Source: Mesorhizobium opportunistum WSM2075
GTDB taxonomy: Bacteria > Pseudomonadota > Alphaproteobacteria > Rhizobiales > Rhizobiaceae
Direction: 5' to 3'
DNA length: 64,000 nt
Assembly: GCF_000176035.2 (NCBI RefSeq)
Contig: NC_015675.1
Span: 4,034,001-4,098,000 of the forward strand
Shown: positions 46,153 through 57,200 of the stretch, piece by piece
Numbering within the stretch: position 1 is the stretch's first letter
Layout: the number at the start of each line of letters is the position of its first letter
Position numbers and translations under genes: made by a program
Notes under the pieces: generated by a model
Database searches by the model: none
Seen by the model: the letters and a program-made list of their open reading frames with translations, nothing else
Told to the model about the DNA's origin: nothing

Positions 46153-46180
46153 AAAGGTCGGGCAATGCCCGGCCTTTTTC
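46153..46180 (+). terminator. Terminator after porin 2
   Basis: AAAGGTCGGGC (46153-46163) pairs with GCCCGGCCTTT (46167-46177) through one G-T wobble around an AAT loop, followed by TTT. It shares the GCCGGGC-AAT-GCCCGGC core of the porin 1 terminator, so it was probably duplicated with the gene. Confidence 0.88.
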
Positions 46181-46439
46181 GTTTGAGCCGGCGTGGCCCC
46201 TGCGCTTGGTATCCAAGCCGCGTTGCATATAGACGGCACCGTTGCCGCCTCGTGCGATTGTGACGTTTTGGCAACACTTTCTGAACAACCCCTGGGCTAG
46301 AAGCCGGGCCGAGGAAATTGCCCATTTCCCGCCATAAACCCGGCGCACCTCGATCTTGTCTCGGGACACGCGCCAAAAGGCTCGGCGATGGGAGAGGCCG
46401 CACCGCCCCATTTGCAGGGAAGATGGGGCAAGGAAGAGA
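46181..46439. other. Upstream region of ilvD, no gene seen
   Basis: The remaining gap before ilvD. No leader-peptide-like frame rich in branched-chain residues and no attenuator-like alternative hairpins were recognised. Confidence 0.4.
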
Positions 46440-48164
46440 ATGGACGCCAAAGTCATTTCCAAGGCCAAGCTCCCTAGCCGCTATGTGACCGTCGGTCCGG
46501 CGCGTGCGCCGCATCGCTCCTATCTCTATGCCATGGGCCTGTCGGCGGCCGAGATCGCGCAGCCGCTGGTCGGCGTCGCGTCCTGCTGGAACGAGGCGGC
46601 TCCCTGCAACATCTCGCTGATGCGCCAGGCGCAAGTGGTCAAGAAGGGCGTCGCCGCCGCCAACGGCACGCCGCGCGAATTCTGCACCATCACCGTCACC
46701 GACGGCATCGCCATGGGCCACCAGGGCATGAAATCGTCGCTGGTGTCGCGCGAGGTCATCGCAGATTCGGTCGAACTCACCATGCGCGGCCATTGCTACG
46801 ATGCGCTGGTCGGCTTGGCCGGCTGCGACAAGTCGTTGCCCGGCATGATGATGGCCATGGTGCGCCTCAACGTGCCGTCGATCTTCATCTATGGCGGCTC
46901 GATCCTGCCCGGCAGCTATCGCGGCCGGCAGATCACCGTGCAGGACGTGTTCGAGGCTGTCGGCCAGCACTCGGTCGGTAAGATCGATGATGCCGAACTG
47001 CTCGAGATCGAACAGGTCGCGTGTCCCTCGGCCGGCTCCTGCGGCGCCCAGTTCACCGCCAACACCATGGCGACCGTCGCCGAGGCGATCGGCCTGGCGC
47101 TGCCCTATTCCTGCGGAGCGCCTGCGCCTTATGAAATGCGCGACCGCTTCAACTTCGCGTCCGGCGAAAAAATCATGGAACTGATCGCGAAAAACATCCG
47201 GCCGCGCGACATCGTCACGTTGAAGGCGCTGGAGAATGCCGCGACCGTGGTCTCGGCCACCGGCGGCTCGACCAATGCGGCCCTGCATCTGCCGGCGATC
47301 GCGCATGAAGCGGGGATAAAGTTCGACCTGTTCGACGTGGCCAGGATTTTCGAGAAGACGCCTTACATCGCCGATCTGAAGCCTGGCGGCAAATATGTCG
47401 CCAAGGACATGTTCGAGGCCGGCGGCATTCCGCTGTTGATGAAGACGCTGCTCGACCATGGCTATCTGCACGGCGATTGCCTGACGGTCACTGGCCGCAC
47501 TTTGGCCGAAAATATGGAGCATGTTTCCTGGAATGAACACCAGGATGTGGTCCGCCCGGCCAACAGACCCATTACCCAAACCGGCGGTGTCGTGGGGTTG
47601 AAGGGAAACCTTGCCCCCGAAGGCGCGATCGTGAAGGTCGCGGGCATGACGGAGTTGAAATTCTCCGGCCCGGCGCGCTGCTTCGATTCGGAAGAGGAAT
47701 GTTTCGAGGCGGTGACGCATCGCAATTACCAGGAAGGCGAGGTTCTCGTCATCCGCTACGAAGGGCCGCGCGGTGGGCCGGGCATGCGCGAGATGCTGTC
47801 GACGACGGCAGCACTCTATGGCCAGGGCATGGGCGGCAAGGTGGCGCTGATCACCGACGGCCGCTTCTCGGGCGCGACACGCGGCTTCTGCATCGGCCAT
47901 GTCGGCCCCGAAGCGGCGGTTGGCGGCCCGATCGGTCTCATCCGGGATGGCGACGTGATCTCGATCGACGCGGTGAATGGCACGATCGAAGTGGCGCTGA
48001 CCGAGGCCGAACTGGCGGCGCGGGCAAAGAGATGGAAGGCGCGCACGACCGACTATCAATCGGGCGCGATTTGGAAATACGCACAGACGGTAGGTTCCGC
48101 CCGCGACGGCGCGGTCACCCATCCGGGCGGTGCGAAAGAAACACACTGCTATGCGGATATCTGA
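46440..48164 (+). CDS. ilvD: Dihydroxy-acid dehydratase (IlvD/Edd family)
   Basis: A 574-residue iron-sulfur dehydratase. Cluster ligands are Cys56 (NEAAPCNIS), Cys129 (GCDKSLPG) and Cys201 ([10 protein letters not shown]). The substrate/metal segment [14 protein letters not shown] and the C-terminal [15 protein letters not shown] are conserved. IlvD makes the 2-keto acid precursors of valine, isoleucine and leucine; sugar-acid dehydratases (AraD-like) share the fold, so a sugar-acid substrate is a minor alternative. AAGGAAGAG precedes the ATG. The 3' end overlaps exoR by 14 bp. Confidence 0.92.
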   Translation: MDAKVISKAKLPSRYVTVGPARAPHRSYLYAMGLSAAEIAQPLVGVASCWNEAAPCNISLMRQAQVVKKGVAAANGTPREFCTITVTDGIAMGHQGMKSSLVSREVIADSVELTMRGHCYDALVGLAGCDKSLPGMMMAMVRLNVPSIFIYGGSILPGSYRGRQITVQDVFEAVGQHSVGKIDDAELLEIEQVACPSAGSCGAQFTANTMATVAEAIGLALPYSCGAPAPYEMRDRFNFASGEKIMELIAKNIRPRDIVTLKALENAATVVSATGGSTNAALHLPAIAHEAGIKFDLFDVARIFEKTPYIADLKPGGKYVAKDMFEAGGIPLLMKTLLDHGYLHGDCLTVTGRTLAENMEHVSWNEHQDVVRPANRPITQTGGVVGLKGNLAPEGAIVKVAGMTELKFSGPARCFDSEEECFEAVTHRNYQEGEVLVIRYEGPRGGPGMREMLSTTAALYGQGMGGKVALITDGRFSGATRGFCIGHVGPEAAVGGPIGLIRDGDVISIDAVNGTIEVALTEAELAARAKRWKARTTDYQSGAIWKYAQTVGSARDGAVTHPGGAKETHCYADI

Positions 48165-49002
48165 GTTGTTGAAGTCAACACCAGAGTTGTTGAGGTCATC
48201 TGTCCTTCCGGCACTGGTCGCGTTTGCGATCTTTGGCGCCGTGGGCCAGGCTTTGGCCTTCGACGACAAGGTGTTCGACGACAAGACCGGCGTGAAGCCG
48301 CAATCCAGTCCCTGGGCGGTGTTCCAGTTCGGCTTCTCCGCCTACAAGAACGGCCACAAGGAACAGGCCGCCGAGGCCTATAAATACGCCGCCGAAAACG
48401 GCCAGATCGGCGCCACCTGGAAGCTTGCCCGCATGTATGCCGAGGGCGACGGCGTGGCGCGCGACGACTATGAAGCGTTCAAGTTCTTCTCGGAGATCGT
48501 CGACCAGGACGTCGAGCCCGGTTCGCCCGAGGAAAGCTACGTCTCCGACGCGCTGGTCGCGCTCGGCGATTACCTGCGCAAAGGCATTCCTGGCAGCCCG
48601 GTCACCGAGAACGAGGTGGCGGCACAGGAATATTACATGCGCGCCGCCGCCAACTACCGCAACCCCAACGCCCAGTTCGAGATGGGGCAGATGTTCCTGA
48701 AGGGCGAGGGCGGGGTGAAGGCCAGCGTCAAGCAGGCCGGGCGCTGGTTCCAGCTTGCCGCCGAGAAGGGCCATGCCGGTGCGCAGGCGACGCTTGGCCA
48801 CCTGCTGTTCCAGAGCGGCAAGATCGTTCGCGGCCTGGCGATGATGACGGCGGCGCTCGAACGCGCCTCGCCGGCCGATCAGCCCTGGATCCGCGGCATG
48901 CAGGAAGAGGCCTTCGCCGCCGCCGGCGAAGCCGACCGGCGCACCGCGATCTCGCTCGCCGACGACATCCTGACCAAGGGCACCACCAACGCGGAACAGT
49001 AA
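48151..49002 (+). CDS. exoR: ExoR homologue, periplasmic Sel1-repeat regulator
   Basis: A 283-residue exported protein with a signal peptide (hydrophobic [20 protein letters not shown], about 23-42) and Sel1/TPR-like repeats. These include [59 protein letters not shown] and [20 protein letters not shown]. Order and wording follow rhizobial ExoR. ExoR is known to bind and hold down the ExoS sensor kinase in the periplasm, so controlling exopolysaccharide and motility. The ATG at 48151 lies inside ilvD; a GTG at 48130 is an alternative. Confidence 0.9.
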   Translation: MRISELLKSTPELLRSSVLPALVAFAIFGAVGQALAFDDKVFDDKTGVKPQSSPWAVFQFGFSAYKNGHKEQAAEAYKYAAENGQIGATWKLARMYAEGDGVARDDYEAFKFFSEIVDQDVEPGSPEESYVSDALVALGDYLRKGIPGSPVTENEVAAQEYYMRAAANYRNPNAQFEMGQMFLKGEGGVKASVKQAGRWFQLAAEKGHAGAQATLGHLLFQSGKIVRGLAMMTAALERASPADQPWIRGMQEEAFAAAGEADRRTAISLADDILTKGTTNAEQ

Positions 49003-49005
49003 GGG

Positions 49006-49027
49006 TGATCTCCCCAAAGGGGGATCA
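49006..49027. terminator. Hairpin between convergent exoR and small secreted gene
   Basis: TGATCTCCCC and GGGGGATCA pair around AAA with one bulged base. It sits 3 bp after the exoR stop and could act on both converging transcripts; T-runs are lacking. Confidence 0.45.
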
Positions 49028-49040
49028 GACAACGGGAAAA

Positions 49041-49340
49041 TCAGTTCTCGGTGGGTTCCGTCGGCACCATGCTTGGCGCGGGCGTCGAGATCGGGGTGAC
49101 GTGCAGGTGTGGCGCCATGGTGTTTTCGGGGCAGTTGTCGCCGACCTTCGTCCAGGATGTGTTGTTGAGCACCATCTCACAGCGAGCCAGATGGCTCTGG
49201 TCGGCAACGGTCAGGCAGGCGACCTGACCAACCGGATAGGATTTGCCATTGGCAAGACATTCCGGGGCGGCGAAAGCCGGCACCATAGCGGCGGTGGCAA
49301 ATGCCAAGCCGATCGGACAAACAACAAATCGAATGCTCAT
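49041..49340 (-). CDS. Small secreted protein, function unknown
   Basis: A 99-residue exported protein. The signal peptide MSIRFVVCPIGLAFATAAMV ends PAFA, and the mature part starts APECLANGKSY. Three mature Cys (ECLA, VACLTV, RCEM) plus DNCPEN suggest disulfides. A Pro/Thr-rich tail ends the protein. The start at 49340 gives a proper signal peptide; an upstream in-frame start at 49358 is possible. No family recognised. Confidence 0.7.
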   Translation of the reverse strand: MSIRFVVCPIGLAFATAAMVPAFAAPECLANGKSYPVGQVACLTVADQSHLARCEMVLNNTSWTKVGDNCPENTMAPHLHVTPISTPAPSMVPTEPTEN

Positions 49341-49439
49341 GGGAACCCCAGCCGCCATGATGATCTCCCATCATGCGCCTGAATGTGGCGACATGAGGTC
49401 CAGCTCGGCTGTGTCATCTGGCCCGGGGGCGCTTCTCCG

Positions 49440-50234
49440 TCAGGCCGGCAACAAGGCGAGGTCGATCGCCACCGGCACATGGTCGGACGGCTTTTCCCAG
49501 GCGCGCACATGTTTTTCGATCGAGGCGGACGAGAATCGGTTGGCGGCTTCCGGCGACAGCAGCAGATGGTCGATGCGGATGCCGTTGTTCTTCTGCCAGG
49601 CGCCGGCCTGATAATCCCAGAAGGTGTAGGTGTCCGGCGCATCGGTGACCGCACGCACCGCCTCGGTGAAGCCGAGGTTGAGCAGCCGCCGGAACGCTTG
49701 CCGCGTCTGCGGCTGGAACAGCGCGTCGCCCAGCCAGTTCTCCGGAAACCGCGCGTCGATCGGCTCGGGAATGACGTTGTAATCGCCAGCCAGCACCAGC
49801 GCCTCTTCCAGCCTCAGGCGCTCTTCGGCCCAGCGCTCCAGCCGCGCCATCCAGGACAGCTTGTAGGGAAATTTCTTCTCGTCATCGATCGGATTGCCGT
49901 TCGGCAGATAGAGCGAGGCGACCCGAAGGGCGCCCTTGTCGGTCGAGAACACGCCCTCGATGAAGCGCGCCTGTTCGTCGGCATCGTCGCCGGGCAGGCC
50001 CTTGGTGACCTCGTCGAAGCGCAGCTTCGACAGCAGCGCCACGCCATTGAAGCCTTTCTGGCCATGGGTTTCGACATTGTAGCCCAGCGCCTCGATCTCG
50101 GCACGCGGGAATTGGTCGTCGACCGTCTTGATTTCCTGCAGGCAAACGATATCGGGCGCGCTCTCGGTCAGCCAATGGGTGAGGTTGCCGATGCGGGCGC
50201 GAACGCCGTTGATATTCCAGGTGACGATTTTCAT
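49440..50234 (-). CDS. xthA: Exodeoxyribonuclease III (AP endonuclease)
   Basis: A 264-residue endonuclease/exonuclease/phosphatase-fold enzyme. It has the KIVTWNINGVRAR start, the metal Glu in CLQEIKTVD (about 32-40), LAGDYNVIPE (catalytic Asp/Asn, about 149-158), RIDHLLLS (about 222) and the SDHVPVAIDL C-terminal His motif. It repairs abasic sites and removes blocked 3' ends. Full length. On the same strand as the VOC gene, 6 bp downstream of it. Confidence 0.95.
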   Translation of the reverse strand: MKIVTWNINGVRARIGNLTHWLTESAPDIVCLQEIKTVDDQFPRAEIEALGYNVETHGQKGFNGVALLSKLRFDEVTKGLPGDDADEQARFIEGVFSTDKGALRVASLYLPNGNPIDDEKKFPYKLSWMARLERWAEERLRLEEALVLAGDYNVIPEPIDARFPENWLGDALFQPQTRQAFRRLLNLGFTEAVRAVTDAPDTYTFWDYQAGAWQKNNGIRIDHLLLSPEAANRFSSASIEKHVRAWEKPSDHVPVAIDLALLPA

Positions 50235-50240
50235 GACGGT

Positions 50241-50633
50241 CTATTCTTCCTGCGGCGGATGGCGTTCGACGAGGCCGATCGTATTGCCAGCAGGATCTTT
50301 TATAAAGGCCATCCACTCGCTTTCTCCCGCTGGACCGAACTGGCCTTCGGTATCGTGATGCACGAGTGTCGGCGGCGCGGTGAAGGGAACGCCCGCGGCC
50401 TTCGCCTGGGCATGGAAAGGTTCGAGGCCGGCAATGTCGAGATAGACAGTGCCGGCCGGAACGCCGTCGGTGAACAGCAGGCGCACATCGCCCGCCATGA
50501 TGAAGGCGATACCCGGGGGATCGTAGCGGGCGTGAACGCCCATACCAAGCACATCGCGCCAGAAGGCCAGCGTCGAATCAAGGTCGCGTCCGGCCGACAG
50601 CGCGACCTGACGGACCGCGCCGATGGCAGGCAT
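50241..50633 (-). CDS. VOC superfamily (glyoxalase-like) protein
   Basis: A 130-residue single VOC domain: AIGAVRQVALSAGRDLDSTL, FWRDVLGMGVHARYDPPG, the metal-ligand-type strand TVYLDIAGLEPFHAQA and the end AFIKDPAGNTIGLVE. It may bind a metal and isomerise or cleave a small molecule, or act as a resistance protein; no specific reaction can be named. It sits between erpA and xthA with gaps of 10 and 6 bp, so the three form one leftward unit. Confidence 0.87.
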   Translation of the reverse strand: MPAIGAVRQVALSAGRDLDSTLAFWRDVLGMGVHARYDPPGIAFIMAGDVRLLFTDGVPAGTVYLDIAGLEPFHAQAKAAGVPFTAPPTLVHHDTEGQFGPAGESEWMAFIKDPAGNTIGLVERHPPQEE

Positions 50634-50643
50634 CGCAATGCCG

Positions 50644-50991
50644 CTAGATGGAGAAACTGGTGCCGCAGCCGCAGGAGGCGACCGCGTTCGGGTTCTTGAT
50701 CTGGAAGGATTGGCCCATCAGATCGTCGACGAAGTCGATCACCGAACCGCCCATATAGACCAACGACAAATCGTCGATCAGCACAGTGGCGCCGTCCCGC
50801 TCGATGGCGACATCGTCGTCATTGCGCGTGTCGACCAGGTCGAACTTGTAGGAAAAACCCGAGCAGCCGCCGCCTTCGACGGAAACGCGCAGCGCCGTCT
50901 TGCCGTCTTCGCCAGAGACGATCTTGGCGATCCGCCTGGCGGCGGCCTCGGTCATGTCGACTTTCATGGCAGTCTTGGCATCTGCGCCCAT
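50644..50991 (-). CDS. erpA: Iron-sulfur cluster insertion protein
   Basis: A 115-residue A-type carrier (HesB/IscA fold). Cluster-binding cysteines are Cys43 in EGGGCSGFSY and Cys107/Cys109 in SCGCGTSFS. It hands Fe-S clusters to apo-proteins. The start at 50991 has AAGGTGACGCCC; ATG 50967 is the alternative and lacks a comparable site. Divergent from dgt across a 90-bp gap. ErpA and IscA are hard to separate by sequence; the single gene outside an isc/suf operon favours ErpA. Confidence 0.9.
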   Translation of the reverse strand: MGADAKTAMKVDMTEAAARRIAKIVSGEDGKTALRVSVEGGGCSGFSYKFDLVDTRNDDDVAIERDGATVLIDDLSLVYMGGSVIDFVDDLMGQSFQIKNPNAVASCGCGTSFSI

Positions 50992-51081
50992 GGGCGTCAC
51001 CTTGCTTTCGGTTTCACATGATAGGTATGAAGCGAGAGGGGCCAAGTCAACTAGATCAAGTCAACCGCGGCAGCATCAGCC

Positions 51082-52296
51082 ATGACCAACGAGTTGGGCG
51101 ACATCGGATTCGGCTATCGGCCGCGCGCGGCCTATGCCACGGATCCGGCGCGCTCGCGCGGCCGGCTGTTCGACGAGGTCGAGAGCCCGACCCGCACGCC
51201 GTTCCAGCGCGACCGCGACCGCATCATCCATTCGACGGCGTTCCGGCGGCTGAAGCACAAGACGCAGGTCTTCATCGCCCATGAAGGCGACCACTACCGC
51301 ACGAGGCTGACCCATTCGATCGAGGTGGCGCAGATCGCGCGTGCCCTGGCGCGGGCTCTGCGCGGCGACGAGGATCTGGCCGAGGCGGTGGCGCTGGTGC
51401 ATGATTTCGGCCACACGCCCTTCGGCCACACCGGCGAGGACGCGCTGAACGAGAAGATGGCCCAATGGGGCGGCTTCGACCACAACGCGCAATCGCTGCG
51501 CATCGTGACCAGGCTTGAGGCGCGATACGCTGAATTCGACGGGCTGAACCTGACCTGGGAAACGCTGGAAGGGCTGGTCAAGCACAATGGCCCGCTGACC
51601 GACGGCAGCGGCAAGGGCCTGAAAGGAGCCGTGCCGCAGGCAATCCGCGATTACTCGCAGTTGCAGGACCTCGAACTTGACCGGTTCGCCGGCATCGAGG
51701 CGCAGTGTGCCGCGATCGCCGACGACATCGCCTACAACAACCACGATATCGACGACGGGTTGAGGTCAGGGCTGCTGACGCTGGACATGCTGAAGACTGT
51801 CTCGCTGCCGGGAACGATCCTGAAGAGTGTACGCGAGCGCTATCCAAGGCTCGATGACGTTCGCACCGGCCATGAGCTGATGCGGCGGCAGATCACCGCC
51901 ATGGTCGAGGACGTGATCATGTCGACGACAGCCAATCTGGAGCGCGTCAGGCCGCAGAGCGCCGATGCGGTGAGGGCGGCGGGCGAGACGATGGTGACCT
52001 TTTCCGCCGAGATGGCAGCGGTCGAGAAGGAACTGAAGGCTTTCCTCTACAAGCACCTCTACCGCCACAAGGAAGTCATGCGGGTGCGCGCCGATGCCGA
52101 GCAGATCGTCAGGGACCTGTTCGACGTCTATTTCGCCGACCCGCGCGCCATGCCGGATGGCTGGCGCGAGGGGTTGGACCGGGCTGAAGATCGCATCAAG
52201 GCCCGCAGCGTGGCCGACTTTCTGGCCGGGATGACCGACACTTACGCGCTGAAGGAACACCGGCGTTTGTTTGACCGCACCCCGGATTTGAGCTAG
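51082..52296 (+). CDS. dgt: dGTPase-like deoxynucleotide triphosphohydrolase
   Basis: A 404-residue HD-domain enzyme. The start has [20 protein letters not shown], and the metal-binding histidines are His78 (RLTHSIEVA) and the His107-Asp108 pair ([16 protein letters not shown]). Family members remove triphosphate from dGTP or other dNTPs, controlling the DNA precursor pool. Size matches the type 2 subfamily of alphaproteobacteria. argS follows 62 bp downstream. Confidence 0.93.
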   Translation: MTNELGDIGFGYRPRAAYATDPARSRGRLFDEVESPTRTPFQRDRDRIIHSTAFRRLKHKTQVFIAHEGDHYRTRLTHSIEVAQIARALARALRGDEDLAEAVALVHDFGHTPFGHTGEDALNEKMAQWGGFDHNAQSLRIVTRLEARYAEFDGLNLTWETLEGLVKHNGPLTDGSGKGLKGAVPQAIRDYSQLQDLELDRFAGIEAQCAAIADDIAYNNHDIDDGLRSGLLTLDMLKTVSLPGTILKSVRERYPRLDDVRTGHELMRRQITAMVEDVIMSTTANLERVRPQSADAVRAAGETMVTFSAEMAAVEKELKAFLYKHLYRHKEVMRVRADAEQIVRDLFDVYFADPRAMPDGWREGLDRAEDRIKARSVADFLAGMTDTYALKEHRRLFDRTPDLS

Positions 52297-52358
52297 GGCG
52301 GGCTCGATTTTGCCGGCCAACGAGCCGGATTCGCCATAAAGCCGCCAGAGCAATACCC

Positions 52359-54116
52359 ATGAACATCTTCGCCGATTTCACCGCGCGAGTCATAAAGGCT
52401 GTCGAAGCGCTTGATCTGAAAGACAAAGACGGCGTTTCGCCCGATCTGTCGCGCATCGCCGTCGAGCCGCCGCGCGACGCCAGCCATGGCGACCTTGCGA
52501 CCAATGCTGCAATGGTGCTGGCCAAACCTACGGGGCAGAACCCGCGCGTGCTGGCCGACAGGCTGGCGCTGGTGCTGCGGGATGACGTGGATGTCGCCGC
52601 CGCCGAGGTCGCCGGTCCGGGCTTCGTCAACCTCCGACTCAAGGACGGCTTCTGGCAGGCCCATCTGTCGGCACTTCTGGGCGAGGGGCGCAACTATGGC
52701 CGCTCGACGATCGGCGCCGGCCGGAAAACCAATGTCGAATATGTCTCGGCCAACCCGACCGGGCCGATGCATGTCGGCCATTGCCGGGGCGCGGTTGTCG
52801 GTGACGCGCTCGCCAATATCATGGCCTTTGCCGGTTACGACGTGACCAAGGAATATGTCATCAACGATGCGGGCTCGCAGATCGACGTGCTCGGACGCTC
52901 GGCCTTCCTGCGCTATAGCGAGGCGCTCGGCGAGGACATCGGCGAGATTCCGCCAGGGCTCTACCCCGGAGACTACCTCGTCCCCGTCGGCGAGGGCCTG
53001 GTCAAGGAATTTGGACGCTCCTTGCTGCAGATGCCGGATGACGAGGCGCTGGCCATCGTCAAGGACCGGACCATCGATGCGATGATGGCGATGATCCGCG
53101 AGGATCTGGCGTTGCTCAACGTGCATCACGACGTGTTCTTCTCCGAGCGCACGCTGCATGCCGACAATGCCAGGAAGATCCGGTCGGCGATCAACGACCT
53201 GACGCTGAAGGGCCATATCTACAAGGGCAAGCTGCCGCCGCCCAAGGGCGAGAAGCCGGACGACTGGGAAGACCGTGAGCAGACGCTGTTCCGCTCGACC
53301 GCGGTCGGCGACGACATGGATCGGGCTCTGGTCAAGTCCGACGGCTCATTCACCTATTTCGCCGCCGATGTCGCTTACCTGAAGGACAAGGTCGATCGCG
53401 GGTTCGTCGACCTGATCTATGTGCTCGGCGCCGACCATGGCGGCTACGTCAAGCGGCTGGAGGCACTGGCGCGCGCAATTGCCGGTGACGACGTCAAGCT
53501 CACCGTGCTGCTGTGCAACCTGGTCAAGCTGTTTCGCGATGGCGAGCCGGTTCGCATGTCGAAGCGCTCCGGCGATTTCGTGACGTTGCGCGAAGTGGTG
53601 GAGGAAGTCGGGCGCGACCCGATCCGCTTCATGATGCTCTACCGCAAGAACGATGCGCCGCTCGATTTCGACTTCGCCAAGGTGACCGAGCAGTCCAAGG
53701 ACAATCCGGTGTTTTATGTGCAGTACGCCTCGGCGCGCTGCCATTCGGTGTTCCGGCAGGCGAGCGAGCAGTTGGGGGAGGCGAATTTCGACCGCAACAG
53801 CCTTGTGGCGGCGGTGACGTCGCTGACCGATGAGGGCGAGATCGGCCTGATCCGCAAGCTCGCCGAATATCCGCGTCTCATCGAGTCCGCCGCGCTTGCG
53901 CTGGAGCCGCATAGGCTGGCATTCTACCTCTACGATCTCGCTTCCAGTTTCCACGGACACTGGAACCGTGGCACGGATAATCCGGACTTACGTTTTGTTA
54001 AGGTTAACGACCGAGAATTGACGCATGCCAGACTAGGGCTGGTGCAGGCTGTTTCGGACGTTCTGACGTCCGGCCTGACGCTGATCGGAGCCGCTGCGCC
54101 CACCGAAATGCGTTAG
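52359..54116 (+). CDS. argS: Arginyl-tRNA synthetase
   Basis: A 585-residue class I synthetase. The N-terminal additional domain (about 1-110) is followed by the HIGH-type motif [13 protein letters not shown] (about 129-141), the [18 protein letters not shown]-like motif near 400, and the all-helical anticodon-binding DALR domain ending with the AxxR-type tail. It attaches arginine to tRNA-Arg. Start of the argS-SPOR-nagZ-scp-tat gene order. Confidence 0.96.
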   Translation: MNIFADFTARVIKAVEALDLKDKDGVSPDLSRIAVEPPRDASHGDLATNAAMVLAKPTGQNPRVLADRLALVLRDDVDVAAAEVAGPGFVNLRLKDGFWQAHLSALLGEGRNYGRSTIGAGRKTNVEYVSANPTGPMHVGHCRGAVVGDALANIMAFAGYDVTKEYVINDAGSQIDVLGRSAFLRYSEALGEDIGEIPPGLYPGDYLVPVGEGLVKEFGRSLLQMPDDEALAIVKDRTIDAMMAMIREDLALLNVHHDVFFSERTLHADNARKIRSAINDLTLKGHIYKGKLPPPKGEKPDDWEDREQTLFRSTAVGDDMDRALVKSDGSFTYFAADVAYLKDKVDRGFVDLIYVLGADHGGYVKRLEALARAIAGDDVKLTVLLCNLVKLFRDGEPVRMSKRSGDFVTLREVVEEVGRDPIRFMMLYRKNDAPLDFDFAKVTEQSKDNPVFYVQYASARCHSVFRQASEQLGEANFDRNSLVAAVTSLTDEGEIGLIRKLAEYPRLIESAALALEPHRLAFYLYDLASSFHGHWNRGTDNPDLRFVKVNDRELTHARLGLVQAVSDVLTSGLTLIGAAAPTEMR

Positions 54117-54219
54117 GTTTGACTAAAAAACCTGTCACCTTTTGCCCACATTGCGCTGGTAAGGGCCAACCCTGCGCGACGTCCATGGCGTCCGACTGAG
54201 TGCGAGTTCGGGAACAATA

Positions 54220-57200
54220 ATGGCAGACAGAACCCAGCTGAGAGTAGCCGACAACAACGACATCGCCGACGATGATCCGTTCGCGGAACTGACCAGGATC
54301 ATGGGATTCGACCCGCGCCAGCCGGTCAAGCCGAAAGCCGACGTCGTCAGTCAGCCGGCGGATGAGGGCGACTTCGATATCGACCTCGAAAAGGAACTGA
54401 TGGGCGAGTTCGACGCTGGCGACAGCGACGCCGCTCCGGGTGTCGAAGCTCATGAGCCGGCATTCGAAACGGCTTCCGCTCATGAAGGGACGGATGACGA
54501 TCTTCGCGCGGACGATGATCTTGCGCTTTCGCTCGACGACGATTTCCACCTGGACTTCACGGCTGCCGATGAGCAGGCGTCCGTCGCCAGCCATGGGAAC
54601 CCGAGCGCTGCCGAATCCGCACCAGCCGTCGAACCTGCTTTCGACGCCGATTTCGATAATGCCGTCGCCAGTTCGCTCGAAGACGTTTCCCCCTTCGAAG
54701 ACGACGTGCCGATGGAGGACGAGCTTGCCGCGTCGCTCGATCGGGATTTCCGCATCGAGGACGAAGTCGCCGAGCCCCAGCACGCGGTTGCCGAAGTGCC
54801 GGTCGCTGTCGAGGCCGCCTCCGATCCTGAATTCGACGACGAAGCCGCGATTTCACTCGAAGACGAATTGATGCTCGACGACCATCCAATGGATCAGCGT
54901 GATGCGGCTGCGACCACGGTGGAATACCCAGAGCCGGTGGCGGCCGCCCAGGACCAGGACCAGGCGATTTCCGACGAGGATTTCGAGGACCGTTTCGACG
55001 ACGCCATGGCCGATGTGGATTTTGACGTTCCAGCGGATGAGCGGGTGGCCTTCAATCAGGCGGAAGCAGACGAAGTGCGCGCCGATGCCGTGGATACTGG
55101 CGAATTTTCAAGCCCTGAAGCCGGGCCGGATGATGCATTCGATCTGAGCTTGGACGATGGCGTTGCCGAGCCTGCCGAAGAGCCCGTCGTTGCCGAGGCC
55201 GCGGCCACTCCCGCCTGGCTGGTGGCGCCCGCCGCAACCGTGACGGCCCCTGCCGCCAATGAACGAAGCCTGGAAGACGAGTTGAACGCGCTGCTGGGTG
55301 CCATGACCCAGCGCACGGCTCCGGCGGTCAAGGAAGAGCCCGTCATGGCTCAGCCCTTTGTGGCCCAGGCCCAGCCTTCCGCTGCTCCCGCCCAGCCTGC
55401 TGCCGCACCAGAGACGGTTGCCGACGAGCCCGCCGACCTTGCTGGCGACCTCGACTGGGATCTCGATGAGTCGGCGTCCGAAGAGGCGCATGCCGCCCAG
55501 GCCGCCGATGTCGATCTCGACGATATGCTGTTCGATGAACTCGGGGATCACGGCTCGGATGCCGCCGAGGTCGACGTCGATTTCGACAATGATGCATTCG
55601 ACGCCGCCTTGGCCAACAGCCTCGATCCACGTGATGGGACCGCTTCCCCGCAGGATCGGGATGATTCTCTCGATTGGCTGGCGGAACGTTCCACGCCGAC
55701 GGAGCCAGCCCGCTCGTGGAGCCGCGTGACGCCGGTTCCCCAGCCGCCGGCGTTTGCCGCGCAGCCGTCCGCTTCGATGGCGGCCAGGACCGCCACACCG
55801 GAAGCAGCCCCAGCGGTGGCATCTGTGCCGTCCTACCGTGCGGCCGAGCCGGCTGCGGCTGCTGCCTACGCAACCCCAGTCTCGGCACCGCCGGCGCCGC
55901 AGTCCCCGCGCTACGACGAGATGCCCGATGTCGAAACGGTCGATGTGCCCGAGCGCGTCGTGGCGCTGGCTGACGATCTCGACATTCCGGAGCTGCACTT
56001 CGAGGAAGATGCGCCGACGACGGCCGGCTATGACGATCTCGATGCTGAGTTCGCCAGCCTTTTGACCGAGATGAATTCGGTCGAGGTCGCGCCGGCTTCC
56101 GCCGGCAGCGCTTCGTATGCCGATGAATCCTACAATGCCGGTTTCAACCCTGGTGGGCTCAATCCGGCCTATGAAGAGCCCAAGCCGGCCTATCAGCCGG
56201 AAGCGCGGACCTATGCGGCGCGACCGGCGGAAATGCCGGCCCGTGCGGCGACGACCGCAAGTTATGCCGATGCCGCTGACGGCTTCGACCTCGACAGCCT
56301 GCCAGGCAGCCAGCCGGTTTCGCAGGCGGACGATTTCACCGTCGACGAACTCGACTACGATCCGGAACTCGACGAGGCGATGTCCGTTCCGGGTCTGGGC
56401 GAACGCGAGGCGGCCAAGTCGTCGGGGCGTCGCGGCCTGTTCATCGCGGCGATTGTCGGTGCGGTGGCGGTTGCAGGCGGCCTTGGAGCCTTTGCGCTGT
56501 CTTTGGGTGGCAAGGGCGGGAGCGAAGCTCCGGTGATCGTCAAGGCCGACAATTCGCCGATCAAGGTCAAGCCTGAGAATCCGGGCGGCACCGTGGTGCC
56601 GAACCAGGACAACAAGGTTTATGACGCGGTGGTCAAGGGCGCGAAACCGGCCGAGCCGGTTCAGCAGAAGCTTGTCACCGACGTCGAGGAACCGGTGGAT
56701 GTGCAGGCGAAGGACCCGGCACGCGCCGTCGATCTTTCCCCCGACCAGAACGCTGCGGCTGACCAGAACGCTGCCGCCGGCGAAACGGGCGACAACAACG
56801 CCGCGCAGACGACCGCCAATGCCGCGCCGGCGACTGCCAATGCAGCGCCGACCGGCGATGCGGCGCCAGCCGACAACGTAGCGCCGGCACCCAAGTCCGA
56901 GGATCGCATCGCGCAGGTGCTGCAGGATGCCGAGAAGGGCACCAACGCCGATGTCGTCGCCGTTGCGCCGCGCAAGGTGAGGACCATGGTCGTCAAGTCG
57001 GACGGCTCGCTGGTGCCGCGCGAGGACCCGGCACCGGCCGCACCGCAGGTGGCCGTCACCGAACCGGCCGATCCGGCGCCGCAGCATGTCGCCCCTGCGG
57101 CCCAGTCCGATGCCGACCAGACCGGCACCGTGGCGCCCGTCGCCGCACAGTCGGACGACGCGCCGGCCCTCAAGCCGGCAGCCAAACCGGAAAAGGCCCA

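Noticed and set aside
45789..48284. An 831-codon leftward open frame across ilvD
   Set aside because: It covers porin 2, ilvD and exoR starts on the opposite strand; composition is Arg/His/Gly-rich and no family motif is seen, while ilvD has all cluster cysteines.
55108..57087. A 659-codon leftward open frame within the SPOR gene
   Set aside because: Arg/Gly-rich mirror of the acidic low-complexity coding strand; no start signal or domain.
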